From: Hymenoscyphus infarciens
Taxonomy: Eukaryota; Ascomycota; Leotiomycetes; Helotiales; Helotiaceae
Length of the DNA stretch: 36,734 bases
Direction: 5' to 3'
Assembly (NCBI GenBank): GCA_001414345.1
Contig: LLCB01000439.1
Coordinates: 1-36,734, forward strand
In this document: in pieces, positions 21,786-33,000 of the stretch
Position numbering within the stretch: the first letter of the stretch is position 1
Layout: each line of letters begins with the position of its first letter
Made by a program: the position numbers and the translations under genes
Notes under the pieces: generated by a model
Seen by the model: the letters and a program-made list of their open reading frames with translations, nothing else
Database searches by the model: none
What the model was told of the DNA's origin: nothing

Positions 21786-22781
21786 TAGTGTTTTGGGTTT
21801 CCCCGCCTAATCTGTTATCCTATTCTTCCTTAACAATCCTTCTCCTTCCTACCTCTATTTTAAGGCTATCTCGTCTAATCCTATTCTAATATATTACTTC
21901 TCCTAGCTACTCTGATCCTATTCTGAAATTTGTTCCGCCTATCCTTTCCTATCTAAGGTATTAGGGTAGCCTTTCCTAGCCTATAGGGGAGGCTAGGCAG
22001 AGTATATGCCAGCCTTAAATATATTACTTAGTCCTAGGCGTAATAGTCTATAGTAGGACCTAGTAAAGCAGGGTTTATTTAGGAGGCTCTGCTATAGACT
22101 AATTCACCTAGAACGAAGTATTTATAGTGTTATTAGTAGATTTAGTACTATCTAAGAAAAGTATATAATATTAGTCTTTAATTAGTATCTAAAAACAGGG
22201 GTTTTACTATAGTAAATTAAGTACCTAGTAGAGCACTTAATTTAGTGCTATTTACTCTTATAAGCCCTTGTATTTGAGCCTTAACTAGTTCCTAGTATAA
22301 TAGAGGTAACTTAGTGCCTCTAAGCGTGGATTATTATAGACCGAAAGTTATAAGAGAAGTAGAGAGAAAAGGACTTAGAAGGCAAGTGGTAGGATAAAGA
22401 GAATTGAGTTATTACTAATCTACTAGAATAATACTATAATTTAAGTATAATATCTCGTCTTTTAGTAGCTTTAATAATATTATTGTTTTTAATACTTCTT
22501 GAATTAGTCTATAATATTAGTACTTTTTATTGCTTTTTGCTTATTTTAATGTTTTTTACTTATATACTTCCTATTCTATTCTATCCTCTCTAGCACCTCT
22601 TCTTACCTAGCTCTCTCTTTTAGTCTTCCTTACCTCTTCTATCTAAATTTAGTATCTCTCCTGCCTAATTTAGCCTAGCCTATAAGTGAAATTAGCCTAT
22701 CCTCTCCTTTCCTAATAGAGAGGGGTAGCCTATCCTCTCTAGAGTGCTAGGCTGACCAAGGCGGGGAAAGCCAAAACACTG
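21786..22781. mobile_element. hAT-type non-autonomous element (996 bp) with 8-bp target duplication
   Basis: The left end is TAGTGTTTTGGGTTTCCCCG; the right end reverse complemented is CAGTGTTTTGGCTTTCCCCG. Flanks on both sides are ATTCGATA (21778-21785 and 22782-22789), an exact 8-bp duplication. The right terminus keeps the hAT-typical CAG/CTG end and the left shows C-to-T. There are subterminal CCTAGCCT/AGGCTAGG motifs (for example 21980-22010 and 22670-22760). The middle is AT-rich and has no transposase frame. It is a second, longer member of the family seen at 1384-1921, and the GC of its ends is much better preserved. Confidence 0.85.
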
Positions 22782-23790
22782 ATTCGATATGATTGTTTTT
22801 CAATCGTAAAACACCAGTTTTTCGTAAATGCGACCGTGAAAAGGCTTGCGATACATTATTTCAGTATGTCCACATGCCACCCGAAAAAAAGGAGAACGGC
22901 TTATCGAACTTAGGGTTGGTTCATTTTTTCATAAAATCAGTGGCATATAACTAGCTCTCAGATTGGATTAATTTGAAACTAGGCTTGGTGAAGATGGCTC
23001 ACTTAACTACAGGAAAATTACTACGAAGAAGAGATAGTTGTACTTAAGACTAGAGCCGAACGGAGCTTATCAGACCTTTTTGTGTTATATGATGTTTAAT
23101 ACCTTTGATTTTTCTCTCGCGCTCACGGCTTGCCCTCTGAATTGGAAGAGACAATTTCTAAGCTAGTAACTTAGTTGTAAGAAAAATGGCAACCAAAATT
23201 TCGAATAAAGTAATGCTGAAAAGGCCAAAACTGCAGCCACTGCGTATTGCAACGACCTCGTCGCTGCTGATACAGCTCTTATACCGGACTGATTCAATCC
23301 GAGCCCCCACATCATCAAAGATAAATCAGAATATAATGCAGTTACAACACTCACCGTATTGTATGACGTTAATGCTTGCTCGGCCGATCATAAAACCACA
23401 ACTCTCACCTTTGGTCCTAATTTCGGTGTAGACTTGTGTAGACTTATGTTTGAGTGACATGTATACCCTCATTGCGACGGCCTGCCAGCAAGATAGCAGT
23501 TTGCCAAAATACGACTCCAGTTTTACCTTGCAAGGGGGTCTTCTTAGAGCAGATTGTGCTATTTGGTTGATACGTGCGCAAAAGGTGTTGAGGCATGGAC
23601 CCAACCAACTTTACTTCAACAACTTTCTTAAGCCCGAGGGTATTCCTCACTTGTCGAGTTAGAAAGGGGACGATTGAATCTGGAAAGAAAGTATCACGAG
23701 TAGACGATTCAACCCAACATAACTCATACTTGCTTTGCTATGAAGTGATACCACCAAGTCATCCTACGTCAACAACAGCTTCATGGACAA
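22782..23790. other. Gene-free region; possible decayed coding sequence at about 23209-23660
   Basis: Composition is host-like. In the plus strand, around 23209-23660, protein-like stretches exist in two frames (for example TTTLTFGPNF and SFTLQGGLLRADCAIW) with a stop and a frame change between them. This has the look of a small, broken cysteine-containing gene. I do not recognise a family and could not find a consistent spliced model. Confidence 0.3.
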
Positions 23791-24492
23791 TCAATCATCA
23801 TCATTCTCCGATTCCCACTTCAATTTCCATCCGTTATCACTAAACCACGCCCATGTGTAAAACGGTCTCGGATGAACGTTATCCCTGAGCAAGTCGAAAG
23901 AAAATTTTCCAGGCACCGTGTCAAACCAACCCTCAACAGCCTCAATTCCTAGTTCCTTATTGATCTCCTTGATCTTGAGCTTCCTATATTCACTCTGTTC
24001 TTCTGAGCAGCGGTTTGTGATCGATAGCCGCTCCAGCTCGAATCCTTTTGCAAACTGGAAAATTTCGTCAAAGTATTTCTGTGATTGTGGCCCACTGCCG
24101 GCGGCGAAGTAAACATTCAGATCGACCAGTGACGTTAGGGACGAGAATGATGTGTGGGAGGCGAGGGTTGGAATCAGGGTGAAGTAACCTCCGCTACGGA
24201 GTGTCAGTACATTGTTCCAATGTTCAGTGGTGGAGAAGAGCCAAACTCACCGGATTGATAATCTCCGAATAATGGAGATTCCTTTTGGAGACATGCGGTC
24301 GAGATGTGCTAGCAGGAAATTTTCGCCGTTGGCTCTGTATATGTTTCTGTCTGCTACCATACTGAGGGCTTCGTGGTACATTTTTTCATCTGGAAGGAGC
24401 GCAATGAGAATTGGTGGAGTGGGCTCATGTTGGTTGATGACGAGATCGAAGATCTGGGCCCTTAATTCAGGGGCAAGGGCCTGTAAAGACAT
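23791..24492 (-). CDS. Short paralogue of the pentapeptide/LPxEIR family, C-terminal module only (2 exons, 214 aa)
   Basis: Exons 24492-24251 and 24193-23791, with a GTGAGT donor, a CTGAC branch point and a CCGTAG acceptor. The protein starts directly with LAPELRAQIF (6-15), the same position as LPIEVRKKIF and LPVEIRLRVF in its two neighbours. A segment with MYHEALSMV follows, then RRLSI at the exon junction. The second exon carries FAKGFELERLSI and the terminal YTWAWFSDNGWKLKW, both matched in the neighbours. There is no pentapeptide region and none is visible upstream. The LPxE(I/V)R start resembles fungal F-box/2EXR-type domains, which suggests a protein-interaction role; the function is unknown. 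The frame is intact, so it may be a real short form rather than a pseudogene. Confidence 0.72.
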
Positions 24493-25537
24493 CTTGTGAG
24501 TTTCGTGAGTTGAGTGTAGTTTGTTTTGTGTGTGTTTTTTTGAGATGAGATGTAAGTGCTACGTCTGCACTGGCTGAACAAGGAGGCTGGATTTATAGAA
24601 GAGGGAGAATACTCAGTGAATGTCACGCGATATAAGTCAGAAGAACCTCCCATATCATAGCTCGCATGATTATGATTCAAACAGAGAATCACAATGGGTG
24701 TGATACCAAGTCCATACTCGTAAGGTTGCCTATCCCAAGAACAATAAAAATGCACTGGTATTGTCCTGGGACATACTGGTTAACCGAGTGGTTCGTAAAG
24801 GTGGGTGGAGTATGTGAGCCTCCAGGCGTACCTGCAAACCTCATCACATAACCTACCAACCACTACACTGCCCCACCGCCTCCCCACCGCTAACATAATT
24901 CAAAATAGCCGCAACCTTCCTCAGCATAAAACAGTCCTCGTGGCTGAAACGGTTAGAAAAGGTTATTAGAAAAGTACATCTCAAAAGAGACTGAGCTACC
25001 GCCACTATCCCTTGCTAGACGAAAACATCCCAGATTAAATTCTGGGTGACTTTGGGTCGTGTTGGCGGAGATTATTCTCTGCACTATAACATTCTTTTTG
25101 CTCTTTTTTTCTCTTGAGCCAGCCGGGTTGGGTAGGCTGTTTTTTAGGCGACAAGGATCAATTCAATTCACCTCTCGTGCCACCAGAGAGAACACTGCCG
25201 CTTTTTCTGTCCACCCCAGGATAGCTAACAAGGAAGTAGGACGGTGTTTTTCTATTGGTGTCATACCAATGACCACGTGCGGAGGATATCATATTTGGGT
25301 CATAGTTACTTATACTTTGAACTCTTAGGACAAGGGTTCGTGATTCTCTCGCTCTAGTTTAGTCTCTAGCATGATTCACTAAGTAGCATTCAGCGCACTT
25401 CACCTTACTGTGGTAACATTGAATTTGAGTATGAAGAACTTTTATTTCTGTTCTACCTTCTATCGCTATTTAAAGACTTCAAGAATGTGAAATGCCTTCA
25501 TGCTTACCTGAACGGGGAAAGCAACCATGCAATCCAA
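24493..25537. other. Intergenic region between the short paralogue and the second family member
   Basis: Host-like composition with no recognised gene or repeat. It includes the promoter of the 24492 gene and the 3' flank of the 27026-25538 gene. I looked for a remnant of the missing pentapeptide region upstream of 24492 and saw none. Confidence 0.45.
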
Positions 25538-27026
25538 TCAGGAAGCTTTTGACCGGAGACAAATTTCACTCATATTATTCCACTGCAGGTTGCAATCCTT
25601 GGGTGCTTGCCATGTCCAGATGGTTCCAGATGTCCTGTAACGATAGCCTGGATGTCGGAATAAGTTAGGTTCAATTGGACGATAGTCGCTCAGCCTATTG
25701 TTCGTTGCCGCAACACCAAGCTGAATATTGAAATCCCAGATTTTGGCATTCATGATTTCATCACATTTCGCGTAGGCGGATTTTTGAGATGGTGTTGTCT
25801 CATCTTCATACGTCTCCATATATTCCAGCTTGATAGAAATCTTTTCCAGGGAGTATCTCTTGGCGAGCTCGATGAATGCTTTGATCCTGGCTTCGAACTC
25901 GTCTGGCTGTTCATCGTGGATTTCGACGATTTGCAAGTCTCTTAGGTGCTGCAGGTATGGAAGCTTTTTCTCTTCAAGAAGACAATTGACCATATTGCCG
26001 CGCTCTATGATTTTGGCTCTGATTTCGATTTTGGTCTTGGTTCCGTTTTTGGTTTTCTTCTCGGTTTTCCATTTTCTCTCTACCTGAGTGAACCCTCTAC
26101 AGACTTATTAGTGATTGCACCATGAAAAAAAAGAGCTTGGAAGGGAACGGTAAGACTTACGAGACCGAGAGTCGCTGAATTGAGTTGATGGTGTTATTTG
26201 ACATGTTTGGAAGAATCAATTCGTCCAGGCGACTCAAGTCTTTCAACGGGAAATAATTGTCTCGAACCAAAACACCCAAAGCCTCCTTGTACATGGTCGT
26301 CTCAGGTCGTAAAGCGATAATCAATGGTGGTGTTCTGCCAATCCACTTGGTGACTAAGCTGAAAATCTTCTTTCGTACCTCAATTGGCAACACAGTCAAA
26401 GGGAGCGGAGCTTGATTTTCGATGAGTCTGCCGTCGTGTTCACAATTCTTATAATAACTGCCGACGCTGACCTTCGGCTTCTCCACCTTGCTATCTTGGA
26501 AATCGCTGAAGAGAACGCTGCAATTTGTAGAAGATCCGCCATTCATCTTGGACCATCGCATTTTGATATTCTGAAGCTTGCATCCTCCAAAATTGCATTC
26601 GACATATTGTGGGCAGCAAGGAAGTTCATCAGGGAGGTCTCGGTGTCGTCGAAGAACTCTATCGAGGACGCGTCGCTCTTGGTCGGAGTCGGAGGGCGGT
26701 GCGTGGATGATTTCGCAGTTGATGAGCTTGCAATTCAATACCTCGCAATTGACAATCGTAGTATCGTAAAGTTTCGAGTTCCAAATCATGGATTTGTTGA
26801 TGACAGTATCTCGGAGAGTTGATTTGTCGAAAGAGGAGTTGACGATGTCGCATCGGCTTGTTTTCATGCGGGTCAAGATGCAGCTTTGGATCTCTGAATT
26901 AGATGCCTCGCATTCGTCCAGGGTGCGATTGAAGATTTTGGTTTGGGTGAAAATGAGATAATCCTGGGTTTTCTGATTCTTTTGGGATAAGACCAAGATT
27001 GGACTTGGCACCTTCTTCTTCTCCAT
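25538..27026 (-). CDS. Pentapeptide-repeat protein with F-box/2EXR-like LPxEVR module (2 exons, 474 aa)
   Basis: Exons 27026-26161 and 26096-25538; donor GTAAGT, branch CACTAAT, acceptor CTGTAG. The start at 27026 is the first ATG in frame (context CAAAATGG). Residues 31-106 form about 16 consecutive quintuplets. A hydrophobic residue falls at every fifth position (61, 66, 71, 76, 81, 86, 91, 96, 101, 106), and Ser/Thr/Cys sits two residues before each, as in NSKLYDTTIVNCEVLNCKLI. A second block (146-181) holds eight more. A charged linker separates the blocks. LPIEVRKKIF (213-222) opens an F-box/2EXR-like module ending in IQRLSVS at the exon junction. The second exon has FIELAKRYSLEKISI and IWTWQAPKDCNLQW. 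Pentapeptide repeats fold as a quadrilateral beta-helix; function here is unknown. Confidence 0.82.
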
Positions 27027-27734
27027 TTTGCGTATCGGGGTCGGATGCTTGTTGATGGAAAGGGTGGTTGTTGATGTTGAAGGTGGAAGGTTGTTGTGGA
27101 GTGGGCGGTTACGGATTTGTTTGCCCAGAAATTGCTGCACTTAGTGAATGAGGCTTTTCAAAAAGATGACGGTGGAGGGATCGTTATTTTTTCTTCCGAG
27201 AAGATGAGACAAAGCGAAGAGTCGGAGGTGAAGTCAAAGAAGCAAAAATTTCTTTCCATTGAGCGGCAGTAGATAAATAGCACGTTATTCCAATTTTCTG
27301 GGAGAGTCCAAGTGTACTGTTCTAACTTTCCAGGATAATTTACTTGAAATACCCTAGAAAGTGGGAATAGCGAGGGCTAGGTAGGCAGGTACGAACCTAA
27401 AGTATCTACTGCCACTTTTGACGTCTATCTTGAGCCTAGATGTACTTACTAGACCTAGTATTTATCTTGAGTCAGCCAGAACCTTTTCCTCAATGGCTTC
27501 ATTGAATCCAAGCGAGTAATTTACAATTCGTCATTTTAGAATACCTACAGGAAAAACATCCAAATACGAATATGAATACCATAGCACACTCATACAGAAG
27601 ATGTTTATTGAATTTTGCTAAAGCACAAATCAAATCATGCTGCAATCTCGTATAAAAACAACAAGAATCCATATCCAGATGAGGAATATGACTGACGTCT
27701 CATCAATCCCAACACAGATCACACAAATGCCACC
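27027..27734. other. Intergenic region between family members two and three
   Basis: Promoter side of the 27026 gene and 3' flank of the 29481 gene. It holds no further frame with family features and no repeat. Confidence 0.45.
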
Positions 27735-29481
27735 TCAGTTTTCCGTCTCCCACTCCAAAGTATTACTTTCTTCCGCAATCCATGTCCACGTGTATTGTGA
27801 ACCTCCCCAGTTGTGTTTCGGAATGTATATATTTGGCTCCCCGGGTAAGTCATGGCCATTAATCTCGTAAGCCGTCATACGAGTTAGCAACGGCGAAACC
27901 TCGAGCTCACTAGTAATTTCTGAAATCACCTCGTTAATGTACCCTCTATGTTCAGCCTTGTGTGGTGGTTCTGGGGAATAGAGGCGATGGTGCTCAAGTC
28001 TTTCTTCGTGAGTAATAGAGAGTCTCTCCAAGGCATGTTTCTTTGCAAAGCCTATCATCACTCGAAAATCGGCAACAACCTGCTCTTTGCTGTAGACTTC
28101 GATCGACATATGCAGGTCCATAAGCTGATTGAAATGAGGGAGTTTGTTTTCGTCGAGAGGAGAGAGAGAGTAGTATCGAATATCACGAATGTGACCTACT
28201 TGAATGTCACCGACTTGAGTTGTTGGCATAGTCTTTACACCACTAATCAAGGGTTAGTAAGCTTTTATTTTCGAAGTGTTTATCGACGTACCAAATTGAG
28301 AGTCTTTGAAGTGATTGAGATGGTATCCTGGTATCTTCCAGTCCGACTGGGAAGCACAAACGGAAATAATAATTCTTTGCAAATACTTCCAAGGCTTCTT
28401 GATAAAGTTGTGTTCGTTGGACTCGGAGGGCTTTGACCAAGGCTGGTATGCTACGTTCCAAGTTGGCCCCATATCTACGCTCCCAGCCGACTGCATAGCC
28501 ATGACAGCCGCCGATAACGTATTCAAATACCCGAAGTCTGATTTCCACTGGCAAGACTGACAGAGACGAGCCAGAAGCACGGTGTTTAATGACTAGACCA
28601 TCTTCTATACATGCCTTAAGAAGGGTGTGAACAGAAGTGGATTGTTCCAGCCGGCTACCTTGAATCTCTGAATAGTTGATGCTGCAATTTTGTGCAGCGA
28701 GTTGCGTGAGGACCGAAGTATGAAAATTGCAGTCGTTGATATGACCACCGTAAATCTTTGTTGACTGAATTGTCGAGTCCCTCATTTGGGATCCAATGAT
28801 TTCGCAATTGGAAAACTTCAAATCGCGTTGATCTCGCTCTTGTTCGTAACCAGGCTCTCGGTTCAGAGGTTGGTCATAGATTTCGCTATCCGATTGGTAT
28901 AGATCTTCGGGAGGGAAAATGTCGAGGTCCATGTCCCATTCGCTGAGATCTTGTTCGGTCGGAATGTTGAAATCAGAGTCCGAATCATCTTCCTTTCTGA
29001 TACTGCAGTTGACAACTTTACAGCTGTCTACAGAGCTTTGGATGATAGTGCAGTTATGAAGCTCTGAATTTGTTATATAAGCATCAATTATTATGGTGTT
29101 TCGAATTATCGAATTGTTGCGGATAGAGGCGTATGAAATGATGCATTTTTCAACAGTGCATTCATCAAGTACCGCATAGTCCCCTGATATGCAGCTCGTT
29201 AAACTGCATTTGCTCAAATGCCCACTCACGAATCTAATGTTATCAATGTCCTCTTTTTGAAGAAACCTTTTTCTGAAATCTTTAGGGCGTACAGGTAACT
29301 CAAACGGAGCAGGTTGCGAAGTCAAACTGTCCATGTCAGTCTTTGTTGGTGGTTGGAAGGCAGGGTACGCTGTAAGGGAGCTGGCTGAAAGGAGCGGATT
29401 GTAAAGAGTGTTGAAAAGTTGGCTATAAAGATGGCCGCAGACTGTTTTGCGCTTTGAGGTGGAAGGTTTGTTGAAGTTCAT
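27735..29481 (-). CDS. Pentapeptide-repeat protein with F-box/2EXR-like LPxEIR module (2 exons, 565 aa)
   Basis: Exons 29481-28292 and 28242-27735; donor GTACGT, branch TTACTAAC, acceptor GATTAG, 49-nt intron. The start at 29481 is the first ATG; a second ATG at 29334 would give 516 aa and a start nearer to that of its neighbour. Block one of quintuplets spans about 105-161 (centres 126, 131, 136, 141, 146, 151, 156, 161, with S/T/A/C two residues before; example TNSELHNCTIIQSSVDSCKV). A strongly acidic linker follows (162-222). Block two has eleven quintuplets at 228-278 (example SQMRDSTIQSTKIYGG). LPVEIRLRVF is at 310-319 and LQRLSI meets the intron. The second exon has FAKKHALERLSI and ends YTWTWIAEESNTLEWE. 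It is the largest family member; function unknown. Confidence 0.82.
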
Positions 29482-30064
29482 TGTAAGAGAAGCTCACATA
29501 TTTATGCTTTTCAGCTACGCAAGTCCCAACAAAAAGTCAGTGAATTTGAGGCCAGGGTTCACCAAAGTGGGATTCACGGTTTGAAAGTTCCCATCTAACT
29601 CTACTGCTTCCAGCTGTGAAGTTCTTGCAGCTTGCTGATTTGTGTATACCACCAGCGAGTGGAGCATATACTGGTGTCAATCCCCACGAGAGAGGTACAA
29701 CTCCGTTGCTTATAACAAACTCAAAGGTCGCCTTCAGAAAGGTTCTTTCTTCATTGGGATGAAGAGACTTTTATAAGAAAGTGTGTAGTTTTGTTACGTT
29801 TTGGTCCTAGTAATTGTCATCCTGCTACTTTGCCAAACAGTCACACGCTCATGGCATTAAAGAGGGAAAGTCATGCGTTAAACCCAAATGAATAACCTCT
29901 TGGAGAGTTGAAACTAACTCCAGTCTTTGAGATTGAATCGTATGTGGCTCCAATTTTGATGAGCAATGAATGATGACTGAAACTCTTATACAATTTCACT
30001 ACTCAAGTACTGATTTCAGATACTGCATTTCAGTTAGCCAGGTCGTTTGACCTGGATCGTGAGG
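29482..30064. other. Intergenic region between the repeat-protein gene and the SNF2 gene
   Basis: Promoter of the 29481 gene and 3' flank of the SNF2-family gene. No frame, RNA gene or repeat is visible. Confidence 0.45.
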
Positions 30065-33000
30065 TCAACATACCCTCAATGTCCCTAATCCAATGCCACC
30101 TTCAGGCAATGAACCTTGACCAAAAGTGACCTTCGCAAGAAGCTTTTTCCGCTTTTGGATCTCCACCACTTGCTACAATAGGAATTAGCCAAGCTGCAAT
30201 TCATTAATGAAAGGGTACAATGGTTACCTCCTCAAAAGAATCTCGCATCAAATATCTAATCGTTGTCACTTCTCGACGCTGACCAACTCTATGCACACGA
30301 CAAAGTGCCTGTTCTTCAACCATAGGGTTCCAGTGAGGCTCCATGAGATAAACACGTGAAGCAGACGTAAGATCAAGACTTTGATTGTCAGCAATCAAGC
30401 ATTTGCGATAGAAAAGCAGCTGGACTCACCCTGCGCCACCGCAAGTAATCGACACGAGGATCACGCGAAGTGATGTGTTTGTTTCAAACTCCGACAGTGC
30501 ATCCTTTCTTTTTGAGAGGCTTGTTTTGCCGTCAATTCTTGTGTATAGTATTCCATGGATGTCGAGGAGAACTTGGATCATATCAAGCGTGTAAGTCCAA
30601 AAGGAAAACACAACACTAAGAGGGGTTAAAATTGCCAGTAGGGGGGACGAAGGACAAACCTCTTTTCCTCCGAGCAGTGGATCGAGATATCCCTCACTAG
30701 GGCTTTGATCTTGGTAGACATACTTCCTGTATCGTTGAGTTCTGTAGTGGGGTAGATCGGAGAGTCAACACGATCTGGCTCAAAACGGCTCCTGCCGGCG
30801 AGAATCGAGACACCTATTTCAGAGGCGCAGTTTGCACACAGAGAACGGGTATTCGTGCCCAAAGTAGTATTCGCTGGAAACTTGCTAGATGTCAGGCCTT
30901 CAAGAAGCTCCTCCAGTTTATCAAGACCACATTGGTCGCATGTATCATGACAGGATGAAAATTTGTCCTCGCCCGCTTCATATTGAGGGGCTGAGAAAGG
31001 CGATGCGCTTTTGGCAGAGGTTTGATGGTTAACTTGAGCCATCAATCCATGACTACAGATCAAGCGAAGGGTGTTGAGATGTTGCAATGCATTGATAGTT
31101 GTCAGAGACTGATCATCAGAAAGTTTTGCAGTTTGCAATGTCTGAACAGTCCTTGCTCTCGCATTTTCATAAGCTAGGCGCTCTTCAGGTGTAAATTCGA
31201 GGTGATGGATTTCATCTTTCCGTGCAGGGAGCTTTACGACAGATTTTGTTCGGCTAATTGTGATTGCTCTGACGAGAGTCTTTAATCTGAGATACCCATC
31301 TCTTTTGCCACGCTGCCAGGGACGAGAAATGTCTTCATCAAAATCCGCTTGCTCAGAATAGGGATGGACACGGAGGAAGGTCAGCAGGCTTTGAAAGTCG
31401 CTTAGCTTATTTTGAATGGGCGTGCCAGTAATGGCCCATCTGTTCATCGACTTGAGGGCGCAGCAGGATTGAGCAAGGTCACTTCGGCTGTTTTGTATAG
31501 TATGCGCTAAAATTGTTACTGCCGTGGGTAATATGTGGTAGATGAAGATATCTCACCTTCATCAAGAACGATTCGATGCCACATAACAGAGAAAATCGAC
31601 TGATATTCTTGAGAATCACCCTGCTTGCGCCAAATCGCAGAGACGGTATGGAAAGTGGTTATAACAACGTCGTACTGACCCAAGACTTCAACCTCTTTCC
31701 GGTTCTGGCCATGAAACACACAAATGTTAAGCGTGTGTTCGTGAACGTGTCTGATTTATATCGTCAGTGGAAGTAATATGAATTCAAGAAATGTCCAGGG
31801 CTATTAGTTCCAATGAATTGTTTTCATTCGATCTATTTGCCAAAGAGAAGAAGTAAGAATTTCTTATCTTATGAAATGGATAACATAGGAGGACTCAAAA
31901 GGCCCCAAAGAATTACTAACACCTCTCCACTTGAATTGGTAGAGGGCTCCTGGCATGTTTCTGCAAGTTCAAATCGAATTTTATGTGATGCGGTCTTCAC
32001 CTTAGACTAAAGCAAGCTCTCAAGTTACAATTGAAACAGAAATAATTTTTTGAGCCGCGAAAGTGGCCCATCTTAACACAGTACTTGGTGTGCCAGTTAA
32101 AGATCAAGATGACTGGAACAAGAACCATCTAGGAAAATATTTTATTCTTTTGAAGAATAAATAACTCACTGTGAAAATTGTTTTTCCCATGATTGTATTA
32201 CTGCGAAAACGTCAGTGAACCTGGAAGCATCAAATATAGCCAGCATGGATGATACGACTTACAAGATGGGGGTACAATGAGCAATGTTGTTTTGACTTGT
32301 GCATAATTGGGGCGATTGATTGGGTATGGCGTTATAGTGGATGAAGTGTCAAATTGATTTGCAACAATCAAAGTTAGCATGGACAGTGTCTTTCCCAGAC
32401 CCATGTCGTCGGCAAGAAGGCCACCGCGAAACTCCGGTGGTGGTGATACTTGAGATCTCCCAATTACATTGTTTCGAAAACTGTACTGTGAGCTACACTT
32501 CACTCGGTTGATCAAGAGATTGCTCACCCAGTGCCTCCAAAGTTGGTTTGATACTTGGTCCAGATATCACCGCTACCTTCAGCCATGGCCCACCCCTTCT
32601 CACGCTGTAACATGAATGTCAGGGCTATCTTTTGATGGCTAAATTGAGTCAGTAAGTGATCAGAACACACTGTTTGTCAAGACATTACCTAAAAAGTGGA
32701 GTCTTCACAGAAGATGGCGGTTCCGTTTCCGCCAATAGAATTTCATCTTGCATCAATTGGGCCAACAAATCGGGTACCGTCTCCAGTCTTTCGATTTCGA
32801 GGGTGGTTGTTGTATCAAAGGAGTCTGCCATCACCACATCGCCCGACTCTGGCGGGATAATATGTGGGTTTCGATATAAAACATGACGACTACAGCCAAC
32901 GGGGTCCTGGAGATACATCTGGATGCCGGATAAGTAGTTGCCGATAACTTCCTCCAACCCACTGGGGCCAAAGAGAATTATATCCAAAAACCATAGATGC

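Noticed and set aside
27027..27140. N-terminal extension of the second pentapeptide gene from 27140
   Set aside because: The upstream end of the frame begins with GTG; the first in-frame ATG in a good context is at 27026.
32493..32527. 35-nt intron in the SNF2 gene ending at the first possible TAG acceptor
   Set aside because: It is shorter than fungal introns normally splice. The next in-phase acceptor gives a 47-nt intron (32481-32527) and a better match to the family around FRNNVIG.
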